Part shown: positions 8,123 to 16,292 of the stretch, piece after piece | Layout of the letters: each line of letters starts with the position of its first letter | Numbering within the stretch: the first letter of the stretch is position 1 | From: Pseudomonas sp. S31 | GTDB taxonomy: Bacteria > Pseudomonadota > Gammaproteobacteria > Pseudomonadales > Pseudomonadaceae | Length of the DNA stretch: 64,000 bases | NCBI RefSeq assembly: GCF_016648105.1 | Contig: NZ_JACVVE010000029.1 | Location: 1-64,000 of the forward strand | Direction: 5' to 3' | Translations under genes and position numbers: made by a program | Notes under the pieces: model-generated | The model's input: only the letters and a program-made list of their open reading frames with translations | Database searches by the model: none | Told to the model about the DNA's origin: nothing

Positions 8123-9817
8123 TCAGAAACCCAGGCTCAGGTGTTCGGCCACCGGCCCCAGGGCCAGGGTCGGCAGGAAGGTCAGGCCACCCACCAGCAG
8201 GATGGTCACCAATAGCAAGGTGGTGAACAGCGGGCCATGGGTGGGAAAGCTGTTCAGCTCCTGGGGCACGCTCTTCTTCGCCGCCAGGCTGCCGGCCAGG
8301 GCGAGGATCGGCAGGATGTAGCCGAAACGCCCGATCAACATGGCCAGGCCGAGCATCAGGTTGTGGAACACGCTGTTGGCACCGAAACCGGCGAACGCCG
8401 AGCCGTTGTTGGCGGTGCCCGAGGTATAGGCGTAGAGCAGCTGGCTGAAGCCATGGGCGCCCGGATTGCTCACCGCGCCCGCAGGGCCCGGCAGGCTGGC
8501 AGCGATGGCGCCCAGCAACAGCACGCCGACCGGCATCACCAGCAGGGTCGCCACCAGCAACTGCACCTCGCGCGCTTGCAGTTTCTTGCCCAGGTACTCC
8601 GGCGTGCGGCCGATCATCAAGCCGGCCAGGAACACCGCGATCAGCACGAACAGCAGCATGCCGTAGAGCCCGGCGCCGACACCGCCGAAGATCACCTCGC
8701 CGATCATCATGTTGACCATCGCGACCATGCCGGTGAGGGGGTTGAGGCTATCGTGCATGGCGTTGACCGAGCCGTTGGAAGCCGCCGTGGTGGTCACCGT
8801 CCACAGCACCGATCCGGTGGTGCCGAAGCGGCTTTCCTTGCCCTCCAGCGGCGCGCCCTGCTCGACCTGGGCGCTGGCCAGCGCGGGGTTGGGCTGGTGC
8901 TCCGACCACAGCGCGGCCGCCCCGCCCAGCAGGAACAGGCCGAGCATGCAGGCGAGAATCGCCCGGCTCTGGCGCAAGTCCTTGACGTAGTGGCCGAAGG
9001 TGAACACCAGGGCCACCGGAATCAGGATGATCGCCGCCACCTCGAACAGGTTGCTCCACGCCGTGGGGTTTTCGAACGGGTGCGCCGAGTTGACGCCGAA
9101 GAAGCCGCCGCCGTTGGTGCCCAGTTGCTTGATGGCGATCTGACTGGCGGCCGGCCCCAGCGGGATAGTCTGTTCGGCGCCTTGCAGGGTCACGGCATGG
9201 GCATAGTCGGCGAAGGTCTGCGGCACGCCCTGCCACACCAGCAACAGCGCCAGCAGCAGGCACAACGGCAGCAGGCCATAGAGCGTGGCGCGGGTCATGT
9301 CGACCCAGAAGTTGCCCAGGGTGGCGGCGCAGCGCCGGGCGATGCCCCGGCACAGCGCCACCAGCACGGCCAGGCCGGTGGCGGCGCTGACGAAGTTCTG
9401 CACGGTCAGGCCGAGCATCTGGCTCAGGTAACTGACCGAGGCCTCGCCGCTGTAGGCCTGCCAATTGGTGTTGGTGACGAAGCTCACTGCCGTGTTGAAG
9501 GCCAGCGACCATTCCAGGCCGGGCAGGTGCTGCGGGTTGAGCGGCAGCCAGCCTTGCAGCAGGAGCACGGCGAACAGTAGCGCGAAACCGGCCAGGTTGA
9601 AGGCCAGCAGGGCCAGGGTGTACTGCTTCCAGCCTTGTTCCTGGTCGGCCTGCACCCCGGCCAGGCGATAGCAGCTCCGCTCCAGCGGGCCGAGCAGCGG
9701 CGTCAGCCAGGTACGCTGGCCTTCCATGACTTTGTAGTAGAAACGCCCGAGCCAGGGGGCCGGTAGCAGCACGAGGGCGAAGAACGCCAGCAGCAGTGCG
9801 TAGTCGTAGCTGTGCAT
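8123..9817 (-). CDS. kdpA: KdpA, K+-binding and translocating subunit
   Basis: A 564-residue polytopic membrane protein with about ten helices, of the superfamily of K+ transporters. Selectivity-filter-like loops are visible (FVTNTNWQAYSGE, GTNGGGFFGVNSAHPFENP, TSGTANNGSAFAGF). KdpA gives the ATPase its high specificity for K+. It is the first gene of the operon. The upstream 130 bases hold its promoter region and an AAGGGAA ribosome-binding site, but no recognisable kdpF small gene (see findings). Length agrees with the family. Confidence 0.97.
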   Translation of the reverse strand: MHSYDYALLLAFFALVLLPAPWLGRFYYKVMEGQRTWLTPLLGPLERSCYRLAGVQADQEQGWKQYTLALLAFNLAGFALLFAVLLLQGWLPLNPQHLPGLEWSLAFNTAVSFVTNTNWQAYSGEASVSYLSQMLGLTVQNFVSAATGLAVLVALCRGIARRCAATLGNFWVDMTRATLYGLLPLCLLLALLLVWQGVPQTFADYAHAVTLQGAEQTIPLGPAASQIAIKQLGTNGGGFFGVNSAHPFENPTAWSNLFEVAAIILIPVALVFTFGHYVKDLRQSRAILACMLGLFLLGGAAALWSEHQPNPALASAQVEQGAPLEGKESRFGTTGSVLWTVTTTAASNGSVNAMHDSLNPLTGMVAMVNMMIGEVIFGGVGAGLYGMLLFVLIAVFLAGLMIGRTPEYLGKKLQAREVQLLVATLLVMPVGVLLLGAIAASLPGPAGAVSNPGAHGFSQLLYAYTSGTANNGSAFAGFGANSVFHNLMLGLAMLIGRFGYILPILALAGSLAAKKSVPQELNSFPTHGPLFTTLLLVTILLVGGLTFLPTLALGPVAEHLSLGF

Positions 9818-9950
9818 GAATGAATTCCCTTGGGGACGGCGTGGGCCGCTGTGGGGGAATTTTCCGGCGACTCGGTGTAAAGGAACTAGGTCGGGGGGTG
9901 GAGTGGAAATAAAGAATGCGTAAAAACGGCGCTTTTCTGCAGTCTGTCAC

Positions 9951-10024
9951 GGCCCTTTCGCGGGTAAACCCGCTCCTACAGGGTATGCACAGCCTGTAGG
10001 AGCGGGTTTACCCGCGAAAAGGCC
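9951..10024. repeat. REP inverted pair (REPIN-like), GCGGGTAAACCCGC type
   Basis: Two inverted copies of a Pseudomonas REP element, each with the internal palindrome GCGGGTAAACCCGC and the tail CTCCTACAG. They are separated by about 11 bases (GGTATGCACAG), so the whole forms a long cruciform-capable structure between divergently oriented kdpA and the sigma-factor gene. The same type recurs at 44344-44416. Confidence 0.9.
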
Positions 10025-10066
10025 CGAGAGGACAGCCGCAAAAATCCAGCCCCAAAAAAACATCAA

Positions 10067-10090
10067 TCAAAACAATTCTCATTTATGGTA
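10067..10090 (+). promoter_or_regulatory. Candidate Fur box upstream of the iron-signalling sigma factor
   Basis: The stretch around AAAACAATTCTCATTTATGG resembles Fur-regulated promoters of fecI-type genes (reverse strand AATGAGAATTGTTTT). It lies about 40-60 bases before the sigma-factor ATG at 10130, the expected place for iron repression. Matched by eye only. Confidence 0.5.
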
Positions 10091-10129
10091 TTTTCCCGCG
10101 CTCGTCCGTATGCCCTCTAAGGTGTCCCC

Positions 10130-10627
10130 ATGTCCGGCTCAGATCTCAAGGCCTTCTACCTCGCCCACCGCGAGGAGATTCAGGAGTACCTGGACCGTCG
10201 CCTGCGCTGCAAGGACACGGCGGCCGACCTGACCCAGGACACCTTCATTCGCCTTTCCGAGCAACTGGGCCGCAGCCGCATCGAGAACGTGCGCGCCTAC
10301 CTGTTCTCTAGCGCTCGCAACCTGTTCATCGACTACACCCGCCGCCAGCAGCATCGCAAGAGCGAGTCGCTGGACTCGGACGAGGCCAATGCTGTCGCGC
10401 AGCCAAGCGCAACGCTGGAACAGGCTGCCATCGCCAACCAACAACTGGCCGTGCTGAACAATGTCATCCAGAATATGCCCGCGCCCTGCCGCGAGGTATT
10501 CCTCATGGTGCGGGTCGAGGGCATGACCTACGCCGACATCGGCGCGCGCCTCGGCATCTCGCCGAAAACGGCCTACAGCCGCATGGTCAAGGCGCTGGAG
10601 TTGCTGAAACAGGGCATGTCGCGGTGA
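10130..10627 (+). CDS. FecI-like extracytoplasmic-function sigma factor
   Basis: 165 residues with sigma region 2 (DLTQDTFIRLSEQLGR and RAYLFSSARNLFIDYTRRQ) and region 4 (CREVFLMVRVEGMTYADIGARLGISPKTAYSRM). This is the pattern of FecI-type sigma factors that direct RNA polymerase to iron-uptake receptor genes. The next gene, a FecR homologue, overlaps its stop by 4 bases (GTGA) if read from the GTG at 10624, and a TonB receptor follows, so the three form a cell-surface signalling set. A Shine-Dalgarno AAGGTG precedes the ATG. A Fur-like site upstream suggests iron repression. The exact siderophore is not known from sequence. Confidence 0.9.
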   Translation: MSGSDLKAFYLAHREEIQEYLDRRLRCKDTAADLTQDTFIRLSEQLGRSRIENVRAYLFSSARNLFIDYTRRQQHRKSESLDSDEANAVAQPSATLEQAAIANQQLAVLNNVIQNMPAPCREVFLMVRVEGMTYADIGARLGISPKTAYSRMVKALELLKQGMSR

Positions 10628-10674
10628 AGCCCGGCCTGCCCCATTGCCCTGTCCCGTCGTCAAGCGTTGAGCCC

Positions 10675-11643
10675 ATGAATTCCGAACCGCCGTTTTCCAA
10701 CACTGCCGCCAACGACGATGACATCGATCACCAGGCCAGCGCCTGGTTCGCGCTGTTCCACGGCGGCGCGCCGACGCCCGAGCAACGCCAGGCCTGGGCT
10801 GCCTGGCTGGCGGCCGACGCGCGTCACGCCCAGGCCTATGCCGAGCTGGAAAACCTCTGGGGCGCTTCTGCCCTGCTGCTGCAACCGGCCACCGTGGCGG
10901 CCTCGGCGCCACGCCGGCTGTCGCGGCGGCGCTTCGTCGGCCTGGGCATCGCCGCCAGCGCGGCGGCCGTCAGCGTGGCCAGCGGCACCTTCTGGCTCAA
11001 GGGCATGGACTCGCCGTTCGCCGACCTGCGCACTGCGGTGGGCGAGCGGCGCATCGAACGCCTGCCGGACGGCTCGACCGTGGAACTGGCCGGGCATACG
11101 GCGCTGAACCTCGACTTCTCGCCCACCCGGCGCAATGTCGAGCTGTTGCATGGCCAGGCGTTCTTCACCGTGCGCCCTAGCAGCGCCGGTGAGTTCAGCG
11201 TGCGGACCCAGGCCGGGCAACTGCGTACCGCCGAGGGCGAGTTCTGCCTGTCGTGCGAAAACGACTCGGCCCTGGTCGCCGTCAACCGCCAGCGCGTGCA
11301 GGTGATCAGCGCCAGCCAGCAGACGGACCTGGAAGAAGGCCTGTCGCTGCGCTTCGATGCTGCCTCCACAGGCGAGATCCAGCGCGCCGAACTGCAGCAG
11401 ATGCTGGCCTGGCGCAGCGGCCGCCTGGTGTTCTTCAACGAGCCGCTGCAAGGCGTGGTCGAGGAACTGCAACGCTGGCGCGAAGGCCGCATCTTCATCA
11501 TGGACAAGCAGCTCGCGGCTCGTCGCGTGAGCCTGATCCTCAACCTCGAACAGCCCGAACAGATGCTCGATGTACTGTCCCGGGCCCTTGCCGTGCGCAC
11601 CTCTCGCTACACCGATCTGGTCACCCTGCTCTATCCCGCGTAA
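10675..11643 (+). CDS. FecR-like anti-sigma / sigma regulator, apparent Tat substrate
   Basis: 322 residues from the ATG at 10675; a GTG at 10624, overlapping the sigma-factor stop, is an alternative start. The N-terminal cytoplasmic segment (15-63) matches DUF4880 of FecR proteins, with several conserved Trp. A twin-arginine motif SRRRF at residues 83-87 is followed by a hydrophobic segment (88-105), the arrangement reported for FecR-type proteins exported by the Tat pathway. A periplasmic FecR domain follows (DLRTAVGERRIERLPDGSTV, about 115-210), then a C-terminal DUF4974-like region. It is expected to pass the signal from the loaded receptor to the sigma factor. Confidence 0.9.
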   Translation: MNSEPPFSNTAANDDDIDHQASAWFALFHGGAPTPEQRQAWAAWLAADARHAQAYAELENLWGASALLLQPATVAASAPRRLSRRRFVGLGIAASAAAVSVASGTFWLKGMDSPFADLRTAVGERRIERLPDGSTVELAGHTALNLDFSPTRRNVELLHGQAFFTVRPSSAGEFSVRTQAGQLRTAEGEFCLSCENDSALVAVNRQRVQVISASQQTDLEEGLSLRFDAASTGEIQRAELQQMLAWRSGRLVFFNEPLQGVVEELQRWREGRIFIMDKQLAARRVSLILNLEQPEQMLDVLSRALAVRTSRYTDLVTLLYPA

Positions 11644-11739
11644 GAATTTTTCCATTTGCCATCAGAAATTCAAAAGCCCCATGCGTCTTAACGGCACTGA
11701 GAGTTATTCGCATATCTGCATTGCATGGGGCACGCCTGA

Positions 11740-14160
11740 ATGGCCACTCGATTCAACCCGCATCACCTGGTTCACCCGCGCTGGCAGCGCAGCGCACTGA
11801 GCGCAGCACTTGCCTGCAGCTTGCTGGTCGGCGCCGTCCAGACCAATGCCGCGCCCGGCCCGGCTGCCGCCAGCGCGCAGCAGAAACTGCAACTGAACAT
11901 CCCCGCCCAGCCCCTGCGCCAGGCGCTGCTGGTGTTCAGCCAGCAATCCGGGCAGAACGTGCTGCTCGACGGCAACGTCGATGCCAGCCTGCGCAGCGCT
12001 GCGGTGGTCGGCAGCTACTCCGCCGAAGAGGGCCTGGCCAGATTGCTGCGAGGCAGCGGCTACAACTTCGCCCGTACCGATGCCGCCACCCTGTACCTGG
12101 TACCCAGCGACAGCGCACAGGCGGACGGCACGGTGAACCTCGCGCCGACCCAGATCCAGTACCAACTGGCGCAGGCCACCGGCCAGAGCGTCGGCTACCA
12201 GGCCAAGCCGGCCGCCAGCACCACCCGCCTGGGCCTGAGCGACCGCGAGACCCCGCAGGCGATCTCCAGCGTGACCCGCGAGCAAATCGACGACTTCAAG
12301 CTCAACAGCGTCAAGGATGCCCTGCGCAATGCGCCCACGGTCACCGTCGAGCAGTTCGAGACCGATCGCACCGCCTTCACCTCGCGCGGTTTCACCATCG
12401 ACAACTTCGAATACGACGGCATGGGCATGCCGTTCTCGTCCGGCGTATTGCTGGGCGACCAGGACCTGGCCGAATTCGAGCAGATCGACGTGCTGCACGG
12501 CGCCAACGGCCTCATGAGCGGTGCCGGCAACCCGTCGGCCACGGTCAACTTCGTGCGCAAGCGGCCGACCGAAACCTTCCAGGCGCGGATCGATACCAGC
12601 GTCGGTTCCTGGGACAACCGCCGTCTGGCCTTCGATGTCGGCGGCCCGCTGACCGACAATGGCAAGGTCCGCGGCCGCTTCATCTATGCCCACGACAAGG
12701 GCAACTCGTACCTCGATCAATACAGCCACGAAATCAACGTGGCCGCTGGCCTGCTGGCATTCGACCTGAGCGACGCCGACACCCTGACCGTGGGGTTTTC
12801 CGAGCAGAAGAGCAACTCCAACGGCAGCACCTGGGGCGCGCTGCCCATGGCCGACTATGCCGGCAACCCGATCCACTACAGCAGCCGCAGCTCGAGCATC
12901 GGCCAACCCTGGACCTACTGGAACATCCAGACCCAGCGAGCGTTCGCCGAATGGGCGCATGATTTCGGCGGCGGCTGGCAGGGCAAGCTCAGCGTCACCG
13001 GGACCAACCAGCATCAGGATACCCAGATGCTGTACGCCATCCCGGCCACGGCCACCACCGCCTATGCCTACATGAATCGCACCACCAGTACCGAGCACCA
13101 GTACACTGGTGAAGCGCAGCTGTCCGGCCCGTTCTCGCTGTTCGGCCGCGAACATGAACTGACCCTGGGCGCCAATTACGGCCGCAGCCGCCACGACGAG
13201 CGCGGCCATTACTACAACGTCTACGGTTACCAGATCGTCGACCTGGAAGATGCCCTGGCTGGCAACGTGGTCAAGCCGCCCTTCGACTACACCGACGAGC
13301 TCAACACCCAGCATTTCACCGACCGCCAGAAAAGCCTGTATGCCGGTGCCCGCTTCAGCCTGACCGACGACTTGCACTGGATTGCCGGCGCCCGCATGCT
13401 CAGCGCCGATGGCGAAGGCATGGGCTACGGCTCGGCCCACGACACCCGCGTGCACGGCAAGGTCACGCCCTACACTGGGCTGGTGTATGACCTCACCGAG
13501 CAGTGGAGTGTGTACGCCAGCTGGACCGAGATCTTCAAGCCGCAGTACCTGCGCAGCACCGCCGGTGGCGTGATCGAACCGCTCGAAGGCAAGAGCACCG
13601 AGGTCGGTGTGAAGGGCAGCTTGCTCGAAGATCGCCTCACCGTCAGCGCGGCGCTGTTCAAGACCGAGCAACAGAACGTGGCGGTGACCACCGGCGAAAT
13701 CATCGGTGGCCAGTACGCCTACCGGGGTGAGGACAACAAGAGCCACGGCATCGAGCTGGAAGCCTCCGGCGAAGCCATGCCCGGCCTGGACCTGGCCGCC
13801 GGCTACACCTATGTGCACATCGAGGATGGCGATGGCGAAAAGACCCGCCGCTACGTGCCCAGCCACAGCGTGCGCGGCAGCGTGACCTATCGCCTGCCGG
13901 GCATGCCGCAGGCCCGCGTGGGTACCCGGGTGCAATGGCAGAGCGCGACCGAAGCCGATGGCAACCACCGCGTTCGCCAGGAGGCCTATGCGCTGGTCGA
14001 CCTGATGGGCAGCTACGACTTCGATGCCAACTGGAGCGCTTCGCTGAACCTGAACAACGTGTTCGACAGGAAGTACCTGCTGTCGCTGTACCAGTCGGCG
14101 GGGTCCACCAACTATGGTGCGCCGCGCAACCTGACGGCGTCGGTGACCTGGAAGTACTGA
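11740..14160 (+). CDS. TonB-dependent siderophore receptor with N-terminal signalling domain
   Basis: 806 residues. An N-terminal signal peptide (about 1-37, ending QTNAA) is followed by a secretin/TonB short N-terminal signalling domain (about 48-125, LNIPAQPLRQALLVFSQQSG), a plug domain (about 168-270, with ETPQAISSVT and GLMSGAGNPSATVNFVRKRP) and a 22-strand-type barrel ending in the aromatic residues WKY. Members of the FpvA/FoxA/FiuA-type family import ferric siderophores across the outer membrane and signal occupancy to FecR. The adjacent sigma and FecR genes support this. The ligand is unknown; the architecture alone cannot decide between pyoverdine- and hydroxamate-type substrates. 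Confidence 0.93.
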   Translation: MATRFNPHHLVHPRWQRSALSAALACSLLVGAVQTNAAPGPAAASAQQKLQLNIPAQPLRQALLVFSQQSGQNVLLDGNVDASLRSAAVVGSYSAEEGLARLLRGSGYNFARTDAATLYLVPSDSAQADGTVNLAPTQIQYQLAQATGQSVGYQAKPAASTTRLGLSDRETPQAISSVTREQIDDFKLNSVKDALRNAPTVTVEQFETDRTAFTSRGFTIDNFEYDGMGMPFSSGVLLGDQDLAEFEQIDVLHGANGLMSGAGNPSATVNFVRKRPTETFQARIDTSVGSWDNRRLAFDVGGPLTDNGKVRGRFIYAHDKGNSYLDQYSHEINVAAGLLAFDLSDADTLTVGFSEQKSNSNGSTWGALPMADYAGNPIHYSSRSSSIGQPWTYWNIQTQRAFAEWAHDFGGGWQGKLSVTGTNQHQDTQMLYAIPATATTAYAYMNRTTSTEHQYTGEAQLSGPFSLFGREHELTLGANYGRSRHDERGHYYNVYGYQIVDLEDALAGNVVKPPFDYTDELNTQHFTDRQKSLYAGARFSLTDDLHWIAGARMLSADGEGMGYGSAHDTRVHGKVTPYTGLVYDLTEQWSVYASWTEIFKPQYLRSTAGGVIEPLEGKSTEVGVKGSLLEDRLTVSAALFKTEQQNVAVTTGEIIGGQYAYRGEDNKSHGIELEASGEAMPGLDLAAGYTYVHIEDGDGEKTRRYVPSHSVRGSVTYRLPGMPQARVGTRVQWQSATEADGNHRVRQEAYALVDLMGSYDFDANWSASLNLNNVFDRKYLLSLYQSAGSTNYGAPRNLTASVTWKY

Positions 14161-14168
14161 TCGGCTGC

Positions 14169-14199
14169 AGGCCTCATCGCGTTTTGCGCGATGAGGCCT
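14169..14199. terminator. Strong hairpin between convergent genes
   Basis: A 13-base stem (AGGCCTCATCGCG with its complement) and a loop TTTTG lie between the TonB receptor stop and the convergent AI-2E transporter stop. It has no U-tract but could end transcription on either strand. Confidence 0.6.
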
Positions 14200-14202
14200 C
14201 GG

Positions 14203-15255
14203 TCACAGATGCGGCTTGGCCTGCTCGGCATTCCGGCTCCAGTCCAGCAACAGGCTGTAGCCAACGGCGAGCAGGGTGGGCCCGATGAACAGGCCAATGA
14301 AGCCGAAGGCCAGCAACCCACCGAACACCCCGAGCAAGACGATCACCAACGGCAGGTTGCCGCCGCGGCTGATCAGGTACGGCTTGAGCACGTTGTCCAC
14401 GCCACTGATGACGAACGTGCCCCAGATGCCGAGGAACACCGCCATCCCATACTCGCCCTTCCACACCAGCCAGCCGGTCGCAGGGATCCACGCCAACGGC
14501 GGGCCCATGGGGATCAGGCTGAGCATGAAGGTCACCAGCCCCAGCACGATCGCCCCCGGCACACCGGCGATGAGGAAGCCGATCAGCGCCAACAGGCCCT
14601 GTGCCGCCGCAGTACCGATCACACCGTTGACCACCCGCTGCACGGTGCCAGCCACCAGCTCCAGGTAGTAGTCGGCGCGCTCGCCCACCAGGCGATGCAG
14701 CAGGCGCAGCACGAACGCCGACAGCCGTGGGCCATCGCGATAGAAGAAGAATACGAACACCAGGCTCAGGGTCAGCTCGAGCACGCCGCTGCCGATCTGC
14801 GCGCTGCGCAGCAGCAGCCAGTTGCCCACCTGCCCCAGGTGCGGCTTGATCGAGGCGATCAGGGCCGCCCCCTGCTGGTCCAACGACTCCCACCAGTGCA
14901 CCAGCCGCTCGCCAACGAAGGGCATGTTGGCCAGCCAGGCCGGGGCATCGGGCAAGCCATCGACCTGGATATCGCGCACGAAGGCCGTGGCATCGCGGAT
15001 ATGGTCGGCCAGGTTGAAACCCAGCCACACCAGCGGCAGTGCGACGATGAGGATCCAGGCCGTGGTCAGCAGGCTCGCCGCCAGGGTTTCGCGGCCACCC
15101 AGTACGCGGGTGAGCAAGCGCATCAGCGGCCAGCTGGCGAACGCCAGGATGGCGCCCCACAGCAACGCCGACATGAACGGCGCCATCACCCACAGGGCCG
15201 CGCCCAACAGCGTCAGCAAAAGAATCTGGATCAGCAGGCGATCGTTATTGACCAT
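14203..15255 (-). CDS. AI-2E family transporter (PerM/YdiK-like permease)
   Basis: About 350 residues with eight or so membrane helices, paired as in the AI-2E exporter family: two near the N-terminus, one after the soluble loop at about 60-140, and a C-terminal group with the family motifs GLVTFMLSLIPMGPPLAW and GVFGGLLAFGFIGLFIGP. Despite the name, the substrates of YdiK-type members are not settled; some are proposed to export signals or ions. The ATG at 15255 is preferred over a GTG at 15267 that abuts the upstream stop. It is in the same direction as the DUF4892 gene, with 12 bases between them, so one operon is likely. Confidence 0.88.
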   Translation of the reverse strand: MVNNDRLLIQILLLTLLGAALWVMAPFMSALLWGAILAFASWPLMRLLTRVLGGRETLAASLLTTAWILIVALPLVWLGFNLADHIRDATAFVRDIQVDGLPDAPAWLANMPFVGERLVHWWESLDQQGAALIASIKPHLGQVGNWLLLRSAQIGSGVLELTLSLVFVFFFYRDGPRLSAFVLRLLHRLVGERADYYLELVAGTVQRVVNGVIGTAAAQGLLALIGFLIAGVPGAIVLGLVTFMLSLIPMGPPLAWIPATGWLVWKGEYGMAVFLGIWGTFVISGVDNVLKPYLISRGGNLPLVIVLLGVFGGLLAFGFIGLFIGPTLLAVGYSLLLDWSRNAEQAKPHL

Positions 15256-15267
15256 GATGGCACCCAC

Positions 15268-16062
15268 TCAACGAATCAGCTCCAGGTGCAGCCCCTCGGT
15301 GGGTGCGCTGCCCACTTCGAGACGGCTGCTGCGCACACCGGCCTTGACCAACTGCTCACGCCAGGCTTCGGCCTCGGCGCCGCTGAGGCTGGCGCGCAGG
15401 GTGCTGTCGAGGTTGAGGCTGCGCCCGAGCAGGTCGACCCAGGCGGGTTGCGGGGCGGTCAGGTCGGGGTAGTCGAGCTTGCCGGTATCGCGCATTTCCC
15501 GCAGCACCGTGGCCGCCGTGGGCAACAGCTCGCCCAGCGGCGTGGCGGAGACGAACTCCTCGACATGCAGGTAGCCGCGGCGCGTGCCACGGGTGACGCT
15601 GTACAGCGCCACCAAGGTATCGGCCTCTTCGGCCGAGCGGCGCAGCAGGATGAACGCCTGCTGCTCGTCGCCGCCGTTGAGCCGCGCGTTGCCGAACACC
15701 TCGTTGGCCCACAGGCTGGCCTCGCCGCAGTCGCGGCCCTGGCACCAGAACAGCGGATAGCCGCCATCGCGCTGCAGGGCCTCGCGAGCGCTGGTGAAGG
15801 CTTCGCGGGCGGTGCGCTCGATCGGTAGCTGGTAGGTGACCGAGCTGACCGTGCCGCGACTCTCGACCTTGTTCTCCAGGCGCAGGCGGCCGCTGATTCG
15901 GCGCAACGGGCCCATGGGGTAGAAGCGTTCCTGCTCCACCGCCGGGCGCTGGTCGACCACCGTGGCGTCATCCGGCACCGGCAGGCTGCCGGCCCAGGCC
16001 CAAGCGCCGGCCAGCGCCAGGCAGACAGCGGTGAGGGTGCGAATGAAAACGGGTGTGCTCAT
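15268..16062 (-). CDS. DUF4892 domain protein, secreted
   Basis: 264 residues from the ATG at 16062, with a signal peptide of about 22 residues ending WAWA. The mature part matches DUF4892, a periplasmic or envelope family of unknown function: a conserved WCQGRDCGEASLWANEVFG motif with two Cys, followed by an OmpA-like alpha/beta C-terminal half. An upstream in-frame extension of 39 residues (poor, Arg-rich) was rejected. The ATG overlaps the stop of a 20-codon ORF by ATGA, with no good Shine-Dalgarno of its own, so translation may depend on that small ORF. Confidence 0.8.
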   Translation of the reverse strand: MSTPVFIRTLTAVCLALAGAWAWAGSLPVPDDATVVDQRPAVEQERFYPMGPLRRISGRLRLENKVESRGTVSSVTYQLPIERTAREAFTSAREALQRDGGYPLFWCQGRDCGEASLWANEVFGNARLNGGDEQQAFILLRRSAEEADTLVALYSVTRGTRRGYLHVEEFVSATPLGELLPTAATVLREMRDTGKLDYPDLTAPQPAWVDLLGRSLNLDSTLRASLSGAEAEAWREQLVKAGVRSSRLEVGSAPTEGLHLELIR

Positions 16063-16121
16063 CGGCCACCCATGCGGCGATCGGCGCCGAGATGTAGCTC
16101 CAGGATGTCTGGCAGTTGCAT
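16059..16121 (-). CDS. Possible 20-residue leader peptide coupled to the DUF4892 gene
   Basis: A 20-codon ORF starts at the ATG at 16121, with a strong ribosome-binding site (AGGGAGAC) 4-9 bases upstream. Its TGA overlaps the start ATG of the DUF4892 gene (ATGA). The encoded peptide begins MQLPDILELHLG and is not recognised. It could be a translation-coupling leader or a real small protein. Evidence is the RBS and overlap only. Confidence 0.35.
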   Translation of the reverse strand: MQLPDILELHLGADRRMGGR

Positions 16122-16232
16122 GGTTGTCTCCCTGTTCAACCCGGCAAGCCTCGGCACTTGGCCGGTGCAAGTCAAGCAAAGCCCTAGAGTCTATTGAAAC
16201 AGTCTGCGACAGCGAGCGCGGTCAACCGGCGC

Positions 16233-16263
16233 CAAAAAAGAAAAACGGCCAGTCCGGCCGTTC
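16233..16263 (-). terminator. Rho-independent terminator of the autotransporter gene
   Basis: On the minus strand: stem AACGGCC / GGCCGTT with loop GGACT or similar, followed by TTTTTCTTTTTT. It lies about 30 bases after the autotransporter stop. Confidence 0.85.
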
Positions 16264-16292
16264 GTCTTCAACACAGTGAAGCAGTCGAGCCT

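Noticed and set aside
6046..8226. Long open frame opposite kdpB (726 codons)
   Set aside because: Antisense to a complete P-type ATPase gene, with no domain or start signal of its own.
11704..13968. Long open frame opposite the TonB receptor (754 codons)
   Set aside because: Antisense shadow of a well-supported receptor gene; Val/Gly-rich with no recognisable family.
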